Numbered from the stretch's first letter, positions 8,215 to 18,223 are shown. The stretch: 64,000 nucleotides of DNA from an uncultured Paraprevotella sp. (GCA_944320775.1 CALUIV010000002.1:1-64000); one strand, 5' to 3'. Made by a program: numbers and translations. The notes: generated by a model not told the origin, from the sequence alone.

Positions 8215-8772
8215 TTACTCATTATTTTGATTTGTGTCTTTTCTGAAAAAGGAAAAATTTACACTGCCATAACTGCGATGTTCCAAAAAACATGGGTGTT
8301 CACTAAAATCATTGTTTTTTCCATGTTCTAAAACAAACAGTCCGTTCGGGCATAGTAAATTACTGTCCATAATCAGATCGGGTAGTTGCTCCAGTTCTTT
8401 AAGAGCATACGGTGGATCGGCAAAGATGAAATCAAACTGTTCTTTACATTTTTGGATAAAACGGAAAACATCATTTCTGACGGGAATACAATGTTCGTCT
8501 TTTAATGTTTTCAGTACTTGTATGATGAATCCAAAATGCTGAGGATCTTTTTCAACAGAGAAAACTTTACTGCATCCTCTGGATAACAGTTCGATGGTAA
8601 TGCTTCCTGTTCCGGCAAAAAGGTCAAGAGCAATAGGTCCCTCTTCAAAGTCCAGGTAACCGTTTAGAACATTGAATAAGTTTTCTTTAGCAAAATCTGT
8701 TGTTGGGCGTGCTTTAAAAGAACGTGGGATTTCAAAATGGCGTCCTTTATATATACCTGTAATGACTCTCAT
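8215..8772 (-). CDS. rsmD: 16S rRNA (guanine(966)-N2)-methyltransferase RsmD
   Basis: A 185-residue S-adenosylmethionine-dependent enzyme that methylates G966 of 16S rRNA. The N-terminus MRVITGIYKGRHF and RPTTDFAKENLFNVL are the RsmD family opening. The SAM-binding loop is LDLFAGTGS (residues 49-57), the acidic end of the second strand is VEKD, and the catalytic motif DPPY lies at 119-122. Length is normal. It starts two bases after the stop of the DUF3822 gene, so it is co-transcribed with the two unknown genes upstream, as is common in Bacteroidales. Confidence 0.95.
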   Translation of the reverse strand: MRVITGIYKGRHFEIPRSFKARPTTDFAKENLFNVLNGYLDFEEGPIALDLFAGTGSITIELLSRGCSKVFSVEKDPQHFGFIIQVLKTLKDEHCIPVRNDVFRFIQKCKEQFDFIFADPPYALKELEQLPDLIMDSNLLCPNGLFVLEHGKNNDFSEHPCFLEHRSYGSVNFSFFRKDTNQNNE

Positions 8773-8774
8773 GA

Positions 8775-9599
8775 TTAAAAACCGTTTAATAATAATGTTA
8801 GCAGATCGAACGGGATTTGTGGAATACGGGTGAGTGCAGCTCTGCGAAACAGGACTGTCGGTGACAGTTCATATACTGATTTCAGATATTCTCGGACTTT
8901 TTCCATTAATGCCAGTTCATATTCACCGGGTGCGAGAAATATGCATTCATCTGTATAAGCATCGAATTCAAGGTTTTTCCAGACATGCAATAAAAGATAT
9001 AAAGCACTTTGATGATTATCAGCCTTGAATTCATTGGCAAAAAGCAATTTGTTATTTTTATAATGAAATAAGAATATTCTTTTATTATATGAATAAACGT
9101 ATAACTTTTTACCTGTGTCGTATTGTGTCTGATGGCTGGCCATTTTTTCCAGTAACATACTGTTTTGTGCATAATATCGAATGTTTGGAAACTGTTTGGT
9201 CAGTTGGGAATACAGTTGTTCTTCAATTCGGAATATTTCAACAATTTCAAGCCGGGGTAAAATATTGTAGAGTATTTGTACCGGAGTTTTTGCCTTTGTA
9301 TTACTGAAATTGAATAGTAGCTCGGTTTCCTCCTTTCTGAACAATTCCATTGGAACATGAGTTACTGGAGATTGCAGCAGAAGATTGAATTGAGCATGCT
9401 GTTTTTCGTGTATCAATACCGATTGATTGACAGCTGACAATATTTGTCCGGTTCTATCGGATTCAGGTTGAAAAAAATAGTCTTCTTTCTTAAATCCTTT
9501 GTCTGTTAATGGGTTACAGCTATAAAAAGAAAATCCATCCGCATGAATACGGATGGATAGACTATATGCTTGGTTGGTATTATTCCCAGTTTCCAGCAT
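8775..9599 (-). CDS. DUF3822 family protein
   Basis: Soluble protein of 274 residues resembling the Bacteroidota-specific DUF3822 family, which has an actin/ASKHA-like look but no established role. Visible family features are the opening YSLSIRIHADGFSFYS, a segment CIFLAPGEYELAL near residue 230, and a central aromatic run around FHYKNNKLLFANEF. The ATG at 9599 lies inside the 3' end of the upstream gene (20-nt overlap); the longer frame from 9626 would overlap more and lacks support. Close packing with rsmD is a recurrent arrangement in the group. Function unknown. Confidence 0.75.
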   Translation of the reverse strand: MLETGNNTNQAYSLSIRIHADGFSFYSCNPLTDKGFKKEDYFFQPESDRTGQILSAVNQSVLIHEKQHAQFNLLLQSPVTHVPMELFRKEETELLFNFSNTKAKTPVQILYNILPRLEIVEIFRIEEQLYSQLTKQFPNIRYYAQNSMLLEKMASHQTQYDTGKKLYVYSYNKRIFLFHYKNNKLLFANEFKADNHQSALYLLLHVWKNLEFDAYTDECIFLAPGEYELALMEKVREYLKSVYELSPTVLFRRAALTRIPQIPFDLLTLLLNGF

Positions 9600-10254
9600 T
9601 GTTGTTGGGGTTAAATAAATCACCAATCTTCAAACCTGCATAACGATCTGTTTTTTCTGCCAGATCTTTCAGGTTATAAATTTCGCGAGAACTTAATCCT
9701 TTGAGGTATGAATCATAAGGAGCACGACATTCCATTACGTATTGAACAGTACCAGACTTGTTTACGTAAATACTTGCTTCCAATTCAAACTTGTCTCCAT
9801 TGCTATAAGGGATATACTGCAAAGAGTCTACATTGAAATCTGGACCTAACAAAGAATCGGCCATGGCTGTCCATACCGTATCGCGTCTGAAGTTTTCAAG
9901 TCCGTTTGCAGCAATAGCTTTGGCGTCACCACTATTCACAATTGCAGCAGCTTTGCTCTCTGTAAGTCCCTTTTCCATTTGTTCATCAGAAAGTTCGCCA
10001 ACTTTTGTAACGAGAGGAATACGACCATTCTTTACAAAATTGATCAAAACAGAGAATGTATCACAGAACATACCCTGATTTTGCTGGCGGTATTGATCCT
10101 CAATGTTACGAATAAGAATCAAGCGTTCTTTTACTGCAGCCTCGCGGATAGCCATTTCTTTCTGGAAATTAATAGGCTCCATGATACTGCCGTAGCAGAT
10201 GTACAAAAGTGCCAGGGCACAAATGCCTAAAATAAGATTAATTGCTTTTTTCAT
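9580..10254 (-). CDS. Conserved hypothetical membrane-anchored protein
   Basis: A 224-residue protein with one N-terminal membrane anchor (residues 5-24, INLILGICALALLYICYGSI) and a soluble, mostly extracytoplasmic remainder. The region after the anchor (about 30-65) is charged and probably helical or coiled coil. The rest is mixed alpha/beta with no motif I can name. It resembles small Bacteroidales proteins found upstream of DUF3822/rsmD. It is the first gene of a three-gene minus-strand operon; a TAnnTTTG-type promoter element lies on the minus strand at 10289-10296. No function is proposed. Confidence 0.7.
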   Translation of the reverse strand: MKKAINLILGICALALLYICYGSIMEPINFQKEMAIREAAVKERLILIRNIEDQYRQQNQGMFCDTFSVLINFVKNGRIPLVTKVGELSDEQMEKGLTESKAAAIVNSGDAKAIAANGLENFRRDTVWTAMADSLLGPDFNVDSLQYIPYSNGDKFELEASIYVNKSGTVQYVMECRAPYDSYLKGLSSREIYNLKDLAEKTDRYAGLKIGDLFNPNNNAGNWE

Positions 10255-10288
10255 GATAGTTATTGTTTTATTTGTTACATTCGCATCG

Positions 10289-10296
10289 CAAAAATA
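10289..10296 (-). promoter_or_regulatory. -7 promoter element for the 9580-8215 operon
   Basis: On the minus strand this reads TATTTTTG, a match to the Bacteroidota housekeeping -7 box TAnnTTTG. It lies 35 nt upstream of the start codon at 10254. No clear TTTG is seen at the usual distance upstream. Confidence 0.5.
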
Positions 10297-10347
10297 GAAT
10301 AAATAAAATTAATTTTCGACTTTTCGAGGATTTTTTTGAGTTGAAAT

Positions 10348-11775
10348 ATGCTAAATAAAGAGTTAGAACGGGTCTTTCTTACGAATTGTGCCTTTTTGCC
10401 TACAGAAAGTCAGCATCAAGTAATTATTCAGTTGATTGATTTTCTACTTTCCAGAGAACAGCATACTGTTTTTTTGTTGCGAGGATATGCTGGTACCGGC
10501 AAGACTTCTTTAATTGGAGCTTTGGTAAAGATGCTTTTGTTTTTGGAAAGAAAGGTGGTTCTGTTGGCTCCAACCGGAAGAGCGGCAAAGGTTTTTTCTT
10601 TGTATGCAGAACATCAGGCTTATACCATCCATCGGAAAATATATCGACAGAAAACATTTTTTGGAAATTCAGATGGAGGGGTGCTTAATGCAAACCTATA
10701 TCAGAATACCTTGTTTATTGTAGATGAGGCATCTATGATTGCAAATGAAGGAAGTTCCGGTGCGGCGGAGTTTGGTACTGGCCGTTTGTTGGATGATCTC
10801 ATTTCTTATGTTTACGGTGGAAAGGGCTGTCGCTTGATTTTACTTGGTGATGCAGCCCAGCTCCCTCCGGTAGGCGAGACTGAAAGTCCGGCTCTTTCTG
10901 CGGATATGTTGGAACTTTATGGCTTGACGGTTTTTTCCGGTAATTTAACTCAAGTGGTTCGGCAGAAGGAAACATCGGGAATTTTATGGAATGCTACAGC
11001 ATTGAGAAAATTAATAATGGATGATGAGGTTTTCGAATTTCCTAAAATAAAATGTCTTGGTTTTCCTGACGTACGGGTTGTTTCAGGTGAAGATCTTATT
11101 GAAACATTGGAATGGGCTTACAATCATTATGGTTTGGATCAGACTATTGTTGTGACCCGTTCGAATAAGCGGGCTCAAATTTATAATCAGGGAATTCGGG
11201 CGCGTGTTCTGGGGCGAGAAGGAGAACTTGAATCTGGCGATCAATTATTAGTCGTGAAGAATAATTATTATTGGCATGATTCGTCAGAAACAAAGCCTAT
11301 GGAGTTTATTGCCAATGGAGATTTGGCCGTTGTGCGTCGTGTCCGTCGTGAACGTGAATTATATGGTTTTCGATTTGCAGATGTTTTATTCCGTTTTCCG
11401 GATTATGACGACATAGAAATGGAAGTAACCGTATTAATGGATACATTGAATAATGATTATCCTGCTTTGTCCCGGGCTGATGCGGACCGATTGTTTCAAG
11501 GCGTCTGGGAAGATTATCCGGAAATTACTTTGAAACGGGAACGTTTGAAAAAAATTAAATCGGATCCTTATTATAATGCTCTTCAGGTTAAGTATGCTTA
11601 TGCTGTTACTTGTCATAAAGCGCAAGGAGGCCAATGGCAAAGTGTATTTATTGACCAGGGATATATGACGGATGATATGTGCTCTCCGGATTATTTCAGG
11701 TGGCTTTATACGGCATTTACGCGGGCTACCGAACAGGTTTATTTGGTTAATTGGCCCGAAACTCAACTTTTATAA
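10348..11775 (+). CDS. RecD/Dda-like ATP-dependent DNA helicase
   Basis: Superfamily 1B helicase of 475 residues, smaller than RecD2 and similar in plan to phage Dda-type or pif1/RecD-like helicases of Bacteroidales. It should unwind DNA 5' to 3' during repair or replication restart. Walker A is GYAGTGKTS (46-54), motif Ia is LLAPTGRAAKV, Walker B is FIVDEASM (with DEAS at 126-129), motif III is LILLGDAAQLPPV, and the C-terminal motifs V-VI are AVTCHKAQGGQW and YTAFTRAT. All catalytic motifs are intact. It is divergent from the rsmD operon and followed by an AraC gene after 52 nt. Confidence 0.88.
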   Translation: MLNKELERVFLTNCAFLPTESQHQVIIQLIDFLLSREQHTVFLLRGYAGTGKTSLIGALVKMLLFLERKVVLLAPTGRAAKVFSLYAEHQAYTIHRKIYRQKTFFGNSDGGVLNANLYQNTLFIVDEASMIANEGSSGAAEFGTGRLLDDLISYVYGGKGCRLILLGDAAQLPPVGETESPALSADMLELYGLTVFSGNLTQVVRQKETSGILWNATALRKLIMDDEVFEFPKIKCLGFPDVRVVSGEDLIETLEWAYNHYGLDQTIVVTRSNKRAQIYNQGIRARVLGREGELESGDQLLVVKNNYYWHDSSETKPMEFIANGDLAVVRRVRRERELYGFRFADVLFRFPDYDDIEMEVTVLMDTLNNDYPALSRADADRLFQGVWEDYPEITLKRERLKKIKSDPYYNALQVKYAYAVTCHKAQGGQWQSVFIDQGYMTDDMCSPDYFRWLYTAFTRATEQVYLVNWPETQLL

Positions 11776-11827
11776 ATAAAAAATTGTTCATTTTATACAA
11801 AATATTTATCTTAGTGAAAATGTTTTT

Positions 11828-12739
11828 ATGATGAGTGGTAGAAAAAAGAACCGTAGATTAATCGGTAAATCTGAGATGCCTCAGAAATATTTAATTGGCG
11901 GATTGAATGAACAATTCTTTTTATTGGATAATTTGGAAGATGATCAGCCGGTAATGCTATTGCATGCTGATTATCCAGTAAGATCGGAGAAATTGTTTTG
12001 TGTTCACATTGTTCAGGGGGTATTGGAAATAAGTGTTGGGTTGTCAACTTATGAAATTCATGAGAATCAATTGTTTTTCTTGCTGCCCGGTTCTGTTTTC
12101 CAAACAATTCGTGTTTCTTCAGATTTGAAATTTTTTGGTTATACAATGTCTGCAGAAATGACCGACAAACTTTTTATGAGTGTCGGTTTCCAACTTTTAA
12201 AGACAGAAGTCATTTCTCGTTTTTATATTGGACATGAGGTTGGTGTTCAAAAAGGTGAACGATTAAATATTTATAATCTGATAAAGAAGGATTTGAATGG
12301 GGACTCTTATAAATTTAAGGATTTCATTTTGCTGCGTGGTTGTGAGATTTTAGTTCTGAAAGATTTTGCTGATTATATTGAGTTTAAAAATAAGTTTGAT
12401 TTACCTGAAGAACGGACAAATAATGAAAGAATATTGAGTGAGTTTCTTCGTCTGTTGGAATTGCATCATAGGACTGAACGTTCAATAAAGTTTTATGCAG
12501 CTCAAATGAAGTTGACCCCAAAATATTTATCGACTTCTGTTAAACTGGCTAGTGGAAAAACCTGTTCCCAATGGATTGAGGATTATGTTGTCTTGGAAGC
12601 CAAACTTCTTTTGAAACAGAATGTTCTTAATGTTGGTGAGATCAGTAAACAATTAAATTTTCCGACTCAAAGTATGTTTGGGCGTTTTTTCAAGCAAGCT
12701 ACAGGGGTTACTCCTAAAAAATATAAAGACGAAAAGTAA
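11828..12739 (+). CDS. AraC-family transcriptional regulator
   Basis: A 303-residue regulator. The N-terminal 170 residues form a probable cupin-like sensing domain (YEIHENQLFFLLPGSVF), and the C-terminal 100 residues hold two helix-turn-helix motifs. The first is around YAAQMKLTPKYLSTSVKLASGKT, the second around ISKQLNFPTQSMFGRFFKQATGVTPKKY, where F-x-RFFK-x-x-GxTP is the AraC signature. ATG codons at 11828 and 11831, and a third at 11876, are possible starts. The gene is noticeably AT-rich compared with the second half of the window. Its ligand and targets are unknown; it may control itself or the helicase. Confidence 0.85.
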   Translation: MMSGRKKNRRLIGKSEMPQKYLIGGLNEQFFLLDNLEDDQPVMLLHADYPVRSEKLFCVHIVQGVLEISVGLSTYEIHENQLFFLLPGSVFQTIRVSSDLKFFGYTMSAEMTDKLFMSVGFQLLKTEVISRFYIGHEVGVQKGERLNIYNLIKKDLNGDSYKFKDFILLRGCEILVLKDFADYIEFKNKFDLPEERTNNERILSEFLRLLELHHRTERSIKFYAAQMKLTPKYLSTSVKLASGKTCSQWIEDYVVLEAKLLLKQNVLNVGEISKQLNFPTQSMFGRFFKQATGVTPKKYKDEK

Positions 12740-12767
12740 TTGGCTAACTTTTCATCTTTTGTAAGGC

Positions 12768-12813
12768 AAAAGCCGTATCATGCTCAATCTGTGAAGAGTT
12801 TGATACGGCTTTT
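12768..12813. terminator. Terminator between AraC gene and alaS
   Basis: AAAAGCCGTATCA (12768-12780) pairs with TGATACGGCTTTT (12801-12813), a perfect 13-bp stem with a 20-nt loop, followed on the plus strand by a T-rich tail. It lies between convergent genes and can serve both, more strongly the plus-strand AraC gene. Confidence 0.8.
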
Positions 12814-12848
12814 TATTTTGATAGCTTTTAATAAGCTCTTTATACGGC

Positions 12849-15464
12849 TTATTCTACAGACAGTTCAATAAATTTATCAACAGCTGCGCTTAAACCATCC
12901 GGATTTTTTCCACCTGCAGTAGCGAAGTGAGGCTGTCCGCCGCCGCCGCCCTGAATTAGTTTTGCAGCTTCGCGAATTGTCTTACCGACATTGATTCCCT
13001 GTTCTTTAATCAAAGAATCAGATGCTGCAGCTGTCAACATGGGTTTGTCGTCATATACACTTCCAATAATGACTAATGCATTTTCTTGTTCAGCCCGTAA
13101 TTGGAAAGCAATGTCTTTTACTGCATCTGCAGGTAATGGCAACACTCCTTTAAATACATTGATTCCATTGATCATGGTAGATGATGCAATAAGGGTTTGT
13201 TTGGCCTGAGCTGCTTTTTCTTTCACCATGCTTTCCATCTGTTTTTTCAGGCTGGCGCTTTCTTCTATAGCTTTTGCAACAGCAGCTTTAACATCCGGCG
13301 CATTATTAAACATACCTTTAAGTTCGCTCAAGGTGTCCTGAATATTGTATAACAATTCTTCCACCTTTGCTCCAGTGATAGCTTCAATACGACGGACACC
13401 TGCAGCAACTGAACTTTCGCTCATGATTTTTACCATACCGATTTTGCCTGTTGCGCTGACGTGACAACCACCACAGAATTCAACACTGCTTCCAAACTGT
13501 ACGACACGTACTTTATCTCCATATTTTTCACCAAACAAAGCAATGGCTCCAAGTTCTTTTGCCTTTTCGATAGGCATATCCCGATGATCCTGCAAAGGAA
13601 TGTTTTCTCTGATCTTTGCATTTACAATACGTTCTACCTGGCGTAATTCTTCATCTGTAACTTTCTGAAAGTGAGAGAAGTCAAAACGTAAATACTCTGG
13701 AGTTACCAATGAACCTTTCTGTTCAACATGTTCTCCAAGTACTTCGCGCAATGCTTCATCCAATAAGTGCGTACAGGAATGGTTTGCAGCACTTGCATTA
13801 CGCAGATCAACATCAACACATGCCATGAATGGTGCTTCTGGATGCTGTGGTAATTGTTTGCAAATATGGATTGGAAGATTGTTTTCCCGTTTGGTGTCAA
13901 TAATATCCAGTGTTTCAAATTCAGAACAGATCACACCACGGTCGCCAACCTGTCCACCCATTTCAGCGTAGAACGGAGTCTTATCAAGCACAATCTGATA
14001 GAAATTTTGTTTCTTCTGAGAGACTTGACGATAACGCAAGATCTGGCACTCATATTCAGTATAGTCCCAACCGACAAATTCTGTTTCTCCTTCTTTCAGG
14101 ACAATCCAGTCGCCAGTTTCAACAGTTGCTGCATTACGGGCCCGTTCTTTTTGTTTTTGCATTTCTGCATTGAAGGCCTCTTCGTCTACACTGAGTCCGT
14201 TTTCACGGCAAATCAGCTCTGTAAGGTCAAGTGGAAAACCATAAGTATCAAACAATGTAAATGCCTGTACACCGTCAATGATCTGTTTTCCGCTTTCTTT
14301 TGTTTCATTCATGACCTTATCCAATAGTCGGATACCTATTTCCAAAGTCTTCAAGAAAGAATCTTCTTCTTCTTTCATTACTTTAGAGATAAGTATCTTT
14401 TGTGCTTCCAATTCAGGATATGTACTTCCCATCTCATGAATCAGAACAGGCAGAAGCTTATACATGAACGCTTCTTTCTGGCCTAAGAAGGTATAGGCAT
14501 AGCGTACGGCTCTACGCAATATTCTTCGGATGACATAGCCGGCTTTGGCATTGCTTGGCAACTGCCCGTCGGCAATAGAGAATGCAATGGTACGCAAGTG
14601 ATCGGCAACAACACGCATGGCAACGTCTTTCTTGTGATCTTCGCCGTATTTGCAGTTGGATAATTCACCGATAACTTTGATGATCGGTTGGAAAACGTCG
14701 GTATCGTAGTTGGAACGTTTGCCTTGCATTACGGCACAGAGTCGTTCGAATCCCATACCCGTATCAATTACCTTGGCCGGCAGTGGCTCCAAAGACTGGT
14801 CTGCTTTCCGGTTGTATTGCATGAACACCAGATTCCAGATTTCAATCACTAATGGATTATCCTTGTTGACCAGTTCTCTTCCAGGGATTTTGGCTTTTTC
14901 TTCTTCCGGACGAAGGTCAATATGGATCTCCGAACATGGGCCACAGGGTCCGGTTGCTCCCATTTCCCAGAAGTTATCGTGTTTGTTTCCGTTGAGAATG
15001 TGATCGGCCGGAAGGAATTTTTCCCAATATGACGCCGCTTCATTATCACGTTCGAGGCCTTCGTCAGCCGCTCCCTCGAATACCGTGGCATAGAGATTGG
15101 ATTTATCGATTTTGAGTACATCTACCAGATATTCCCATGCCCATTCGATAGCTTCTTTCTTGAAATAGTCTCCAAAACTCCAGTTTCCGAGCATTTCGAA
15201 CATCGTGTGATGGTAGGTGTCGTGGCCGACTTCTTCCAAGTCGTTATGCTTTCCACTTACACGAAGACATTTTTGCGAGTCGGCACAACGTTTGCTGACA
15301 GCTGGGCGGTTACCCAAAATAATGTCCTTGAATTGGTTCATACCTGCATTGGTGAACATCAGCGTCGGGTCATCCTTAATGACCATCGGTGCAGACGGAA
15401 CAATGAGGTGGCCTTTTGACTCGAAAAATTTCTTGAACGAGTCGCGAATTTCGTTTGCAGTCAT
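12849..15464 (-). CDS. alaS: Alanyl-tRNA synthetase
   Basis: Class II aminoacyl-tRNA synthetase of 871 residues that charges tRNA-Ala and edits mischarged serine. Class II motifs are in the first 250 residues ([29 protein letters not shown]). The editing-domain zinc ligands are NHSCTHLL and CGGCHV. A C-terminal helical and glycine-rich region ends [15 protein letters not shown]. The ATG at 15464 gives the normal family start [14 protein letters not shown]; the TTG frame start at 15503 would sit at the predicted transcription start. The gene is divergent from a MerR gene and shares an overlapping promoter region with it. Confidence 0.97.
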   Translation of the reverse strand: MTANEIRDSFKKFFESKGHLIVPSAPMVIKDDPTLMFTNAGMNQFKDIILGNRPAVSKRCADSQKCLRVSGKHNDLEEVGHDTYHHTMFEMLGNWSFGDYFKKEAIEWAWEYLVDVLKIDKSNLYATVFEGAADEGLERDNEAASYWEKFLPADHILNGNKHDNFWEMGATGPCGPCSEIHIDLRPEEEKAKIPGRELVNKDNPLVIEIWNLVFMQYNRKADQSLEPLPAKVIDTGMGFERLCAVMQGKRSNYDTDVFQPIIKVIGELSNCKYGEDHKKDVAMRVVADHLRTIAFSIADGQLPSNAKAGYVIRRILRRAVRYAYTFLGQKEAFMYKLLPVLIHEMGSTYPELEAQKILISKVMKEEEDSFLKTLEIGIRLLDKVMNETKESGKQIIDGVQAFTLFDTYGFPLDLTELICRENGLSVDEEAFNAEMQKQKERARNAATVETGDWIVLKEGETEFVGWDYTEYECQILRYRQVSQKKQNFYQIVLDKTPFYAEMGGQVGDRGVICSEFETLDIIDTKRENNLPIHICKQLPQHPEAPFMACVDVDLRNASAANHSCTHLLDEALREVLGEHVEQKGSLVTPEYLRFDFSHFQKVTDEELRQVERIVNAKIRENIPLQDHRDMPIEKAKELGAIALFGEKYGDKVRVVQFGSSVEFCGGCHVSATGKIGMVKIMSESSVAAGVRRIEAITGAKVEELLYNIQDTLSELKGMFNNAPDVKAAVAKAIEESASLKKQMESMVKEKAAQAKQTLIASSTMINGINVFKGVLPLPADAVKDIAFQLRAEQENALVIIGSVYDDKPMLTAAASDSLIKEQGINVGKTIREAAKLIQGGGGGQPHFATAGGKNPDGLSAAVDKFIELSVE

Positions 15465-15506
15465 CTTCTTGTTTTTATCTAATGTGTTAATATTCTTGTA
15501 CAATCG

Positions 15507-15544
15507 TTTGCAAAGATAGTTCGTTTTGCCTATTTTTGCAAGGA
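15507..15544. promoter_or_regulatory. Overlapping divergent promoters of alaS and the MerR gene
   Basis: On the plus strand TTTG at 15507-15510 and TATTTTTG at 15531-15538 (20-nt gap) point to the MerR gene. On the minus strand TATCTTTG at 15518-15511, preceded by TTGC about 19 nt upstream, points to alaS. The two promoters share almost all of their bases, so polymerase cannot occupy both at once. Confidence 0.6.
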
Positions 15545-15578
15545 AAAGGTCGAAAACGACAATCAGGGAATTGATATT

Positions 15579-15923
15579 ATGGCATGGAATCCGAATAAAG
15601 AATTAAAGCTGTATTATTCTATTAGCGAAGTGGCCGAAATGTTTGATGTTTCGGAGACCTTGCTACGTTATTGGGAAAAAGAATTTCCAACGATCAGTCC
15701 CCGCAAGAGTGGTAGAAATATCAGACAATACACGAAAGAAGATATTGAAGAGATTCGTTTAATCCATAATCTGGTCAAGGTGCGTGGAATGAAACTGGCT
15801 GCTGCGCGTGAATCGTTGAAAAAGAACAGAGCAGGAGTGTTGCAGACTACGGAAATCCTCGACCGTTTGGAATGGATTCGTGAAGAACTTCTTAAAATCA
15901 AAAAAGAGCTGGACGATGTCTAG
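15579..15923 (+). CDS. MerR-family transcriptional regulator
   Basis: Small MerR regulator of 114 residues. The N-terminal winged helix is clear: [26 protein letters not shown] is helix-turn-helix plus wing, with [14 protein letters not shown] continuing the family pattern. A short C-terminal coiled coil ([18 protein letters not shown]) should make the dimer. There is no Cys-rich metal site or effector domain. It belongs to the compact MerR type found as a conserved single gene in Bacteroidota, and its signal is unknown. The last 13 codons double as one arm of a 28-bp perfect inverted repeat spanning the stop codon. Confidence 0.88.
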   Translation: MAWNPNKELKLYYSISEVAEMFDVSETLLRYWEKEFPTISPRKSGRNIRQYTKEDIEEIRLIHNLVKVRGMKLAAARESLKKNRAGVLQTTEILDRLEWIREELLKIKKELDDV

Positions 15924-15949
15924 CTCTTTTTTGATTTTAAGAAGTTCTT
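15883..15949. terminator. 28-bp perfect inverted repeat spanning the MerR gene stop
   Basis: Bases 15883-15910 are the exact reverse complement of 15922-15949, with an 11-nt loop. The left arm is coding sequence of the MerR gene and the right arm begins inside its TAG stop. The right arm ends three bases from the rel stop codon. The stem contains a run of T on each strand, so it probably terminates both convergent transcripts. Confidence 0.8.
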
Positions 15950-15951
15950 AT

Positions 15952-18219
15952 TTAGCTGATACGCATGACTTCCTTGAGTTCAGGTATATCTTTGAGATTT
16001 TTGCAAATGATTTTCAGATCCTCGGCATCATGTACGCTCAGTTCCATTTTACCTTCGAAAATGCCGTCTTTACTTTCTATGTTCAATCGTTTTATATTGA
16101 CATTCAGCTGTTGGGACAACACGTTTGTAATCTGGTTCAATACACCGGCATGATCGATACCGCTGAATTGTATGGTGGCAGGGAAGAATAGCTTTTTATG
16201 GGTATCCCAAACGGCGGCAAGTATGTGATTACCATCACTGGTTTTCAGTTTGGCTGCCACCGGACATTGTCTTTTATGGATGGTAATTCTGTTCTTGTCG
16301 TCCCAATATCCCAAAACGTCATCTCCGGGAATAGGATGACAGCAGTTTGCGATCATGAATCGTTTGATATTGCCTTCATTAAGTATTAGCGGTTTTTTCT
16401 TATCGATTTTCAGATCTTCTTTTTCTTCTGCTTCCTCTTTAGGGCTGTCGGCCGTGTTATTATTATCTCTGGTCATCAGGCTGATGAAAGGAATGTATTT
16501 TTTCCAGCTGATACCATTTTTATTCTTTATTTTCAGCGCAGTAATATCATTTGTGCCCAAAACGATTTCTCCGGTTCCGATCGCAGTCAGTAATTCTTCC
16601 CTCAGTTTGATATCATGAAGTACACACAATCGGTCAAGATTGATACTGTTGACTTCCAAATCGTTGGCTTCGAAGAAGTCGTTGAGTATTTCTTCACCTT
16701 TTTTCTGGTTCTCACGTTCTTCCCGGCGCAGTATGGCTTGGATTTTACCTTTGGCTTTGGCGGTAGTCACGAAATTCATCCATTCTTTCTCTACACGTTG
16801 TGATTTTGAGGTCAGAATTTCTACCTGATCGCCACTTTGTAGTTTGTAACTTAACGGTACCAGTTTATGGTTCACTTTCGCTCCGATGCAATGGCTACCC
16901 AAGAATGTGTGGATACTGAATGCAAAGTCCAGGGCCGTACAATCGGCCGGCATGGTTTTGAATTCACCTTTAGGGGTCACTACGAATATTTCGGATGCAT
17001 AGAGATTTAACTTTATGGCATCCAAAAAGTCAAGTGCATTCGGTTGTGGATCGTCCAGAATTTCCTTGATGGTGCGCAACCATTTTTCCAGTTCGTTTTC
17101 GCTGTCGGCTGTCGTCTTTGAACCCTCTTTATATTTCCAATGGGCGGCAAAACCTTGTTCTGCCATTTCGTCCATTCTGGTTGAACGGATCTGAACTTCG
17201 ATCCATTGTCCCGTGTTACTCATTAATGTGACGTGGAGCGCTTGATAACCGTTTGCTTTCGGATGGCTGAGCCAGTCGCGCAATCGTTCTGGATGAGGCT
17301 TATAGATTTTGCTGGCCCAAACATAGATTTGGAAACATTCGGTTATTTCGTTTTCAAGTTGTTTCGGCTCAAAAATGATTCTGACAGCCAGTATATCATA
17401 AATTTCTTCAAAGCTGACGTGTTTGTTTTGCATCTTGCACCAGATGGAATAAGGAGTCTTAATGCGTGCTTTGATTTCATATTTTACTCCTTCTTCGTCC
17501 AGTTTCTTTCTGATTGGAGCTGTAAACTTTTCAAATACATCGTCTCGTTCGGCTTGTGTATTTGCCAGTTTGGCTTTAATCTGAGCGTATTCTTCTGGGT
17601 GTTCATAACGGAAGCTGAGGTCTTCCAGTTCCTCTTTAATTTTATTCAGACCGAGTCTGTTTGCTAATGGGGCATAAAGATACAAAGTTTCTCCGGCAAT
17701 TTTATATTGCTTGTTTGGAAGTTGCGAGCCTAAGGTTCGCATATTGTGCAGACGGTCGGAGATCTTGATCAGAATGACCCGTATGTCATCACTCATTGTC
17801 AAGAGCAGCTTCTTGAAAGATTCTGCTTGTGCCGATGCTCGGTCGCCGAATATTCCTCCAGATATTTTTGTCAGCCCGTCGACGATTTGTGCCACTTTCG
17901 GACCGAAAATATTGGTAATATCTTCGACTGTATAATCCGTGTCTTCAACTACGTCGTGCAACAAGGCGGCACAGATGGAGGTGGAACCTAAGCCTATTTC
18001 TTCACATGCAATCTGGGCAACGGCAATCGGATGCATGATGTATGGTTCACCCGAAAGCCTTTTTACACCTTTATGGGCTTGTTTGGCAAAATTAAAGGCT
18101 TTGGTGATTACTTCTACTTTTTTGCGATGGCGTGATGCCAGATAGGTGTCGATGAGATGCTGGAATGCATCATTTATCATTTTTTCTTCGTTGCGTTCTT
18201 TTTGTGCTAAATCTTCCAT
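15952..18219 (-). CDS. rel: Bifunctional (p)ppGpp synthetase/hydrolase Rel
   Basis: RelA/SpoT homologue of 755 residues that makes and destroys the stringent-response alarmone. Domains in order: HD hydrolase (residues 40-200; H63 and the H88-D89 pair in LLHDVVEDTD), synthetase (about 240-350; RIKTPYSIWCKM, YDILAVRII, GYQALHV, EVQIRSTRMDEMAEQGFAAHWKYK), TGS (about 410-470), a helical/zinc-finger region (NCCHPIPGDDVLGY) and a C-terminal ACT domain. Both catalytic halves look intact. An unusually strong Shine-Dalgarno supports the ATG at 18219. It is the last gene of the parA operon, 20 nt after mltD. Confidence 0.95.
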   Translation of the reverse strand: MEDLAQKERNEEKMINDAFQHLIDTYLASRHRKKVEVITKAFNFAKQAHKGVKRLSGEPYIMHPIAVAQIACEEIGLGSTSICAALLHDVVEDTDYTVEDITNIFGPKVAQIVDGLTKISGGIFGDRASAQAESFKKLLLTMSDDIRVILIKISDRLHNMRTLGSQLPNKQYKIAGETLYLYAPLANRLGLNKIKEELEDLSFRYEHPEEYAQIKAKLANTQAERDDVFEKFTAPIRKKLDEEGVKYEIKARIKTPYSIWCKMQNKHVSFEEIYDILAVRIIFEPKQLENEITECFQIYVWASKIYKPHPERLRDWLSHPKANGYQALHVTLMSNTGQWIEVQIRSTRMDEMAEQGFAAHWKYKEGSKTTADSENELEKWLRTIKEILDDPQPNALDFLDAIKLNLYASEIFVVTPKGEFKTMPADCTALDFAFSIHTFLGSHCIGAKVNHKLVPLSYKLQSGDQVEILTSKSQRVEKEWMNFVTTAKAKGKIQAILRREERENQKKGEEILNDFFEANDLEVNSINLDRLCVLHDIKLREELLTAIGTGEIVLGTNDITALKIKNKNGISWKKYIPFISLMTRDNNNTADSPKEEAEEKEDLKIDKKKPLILNEGNIKRFMIANCCHPIPGDDVLGYWDDKNRITIHKRQCPVAAKLKTSDGNHILAAVWDTHKKLFFPATIQFSGIDHAGVLNQITNVLSQQLNVNIKRLNIESKDGIFEGKMELSVHDAEDLKIICKNLKDIPELKEVMRIS

Positions 18220-18223
18220 CTTG

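Noticed and set aside
13854..14327. A 157-codon plus-strand reading frame inside alaS
   Set aside because: Antisense shadow of a well-conserved alaS segment, with low-complexity Phe/Cys-rich translation.
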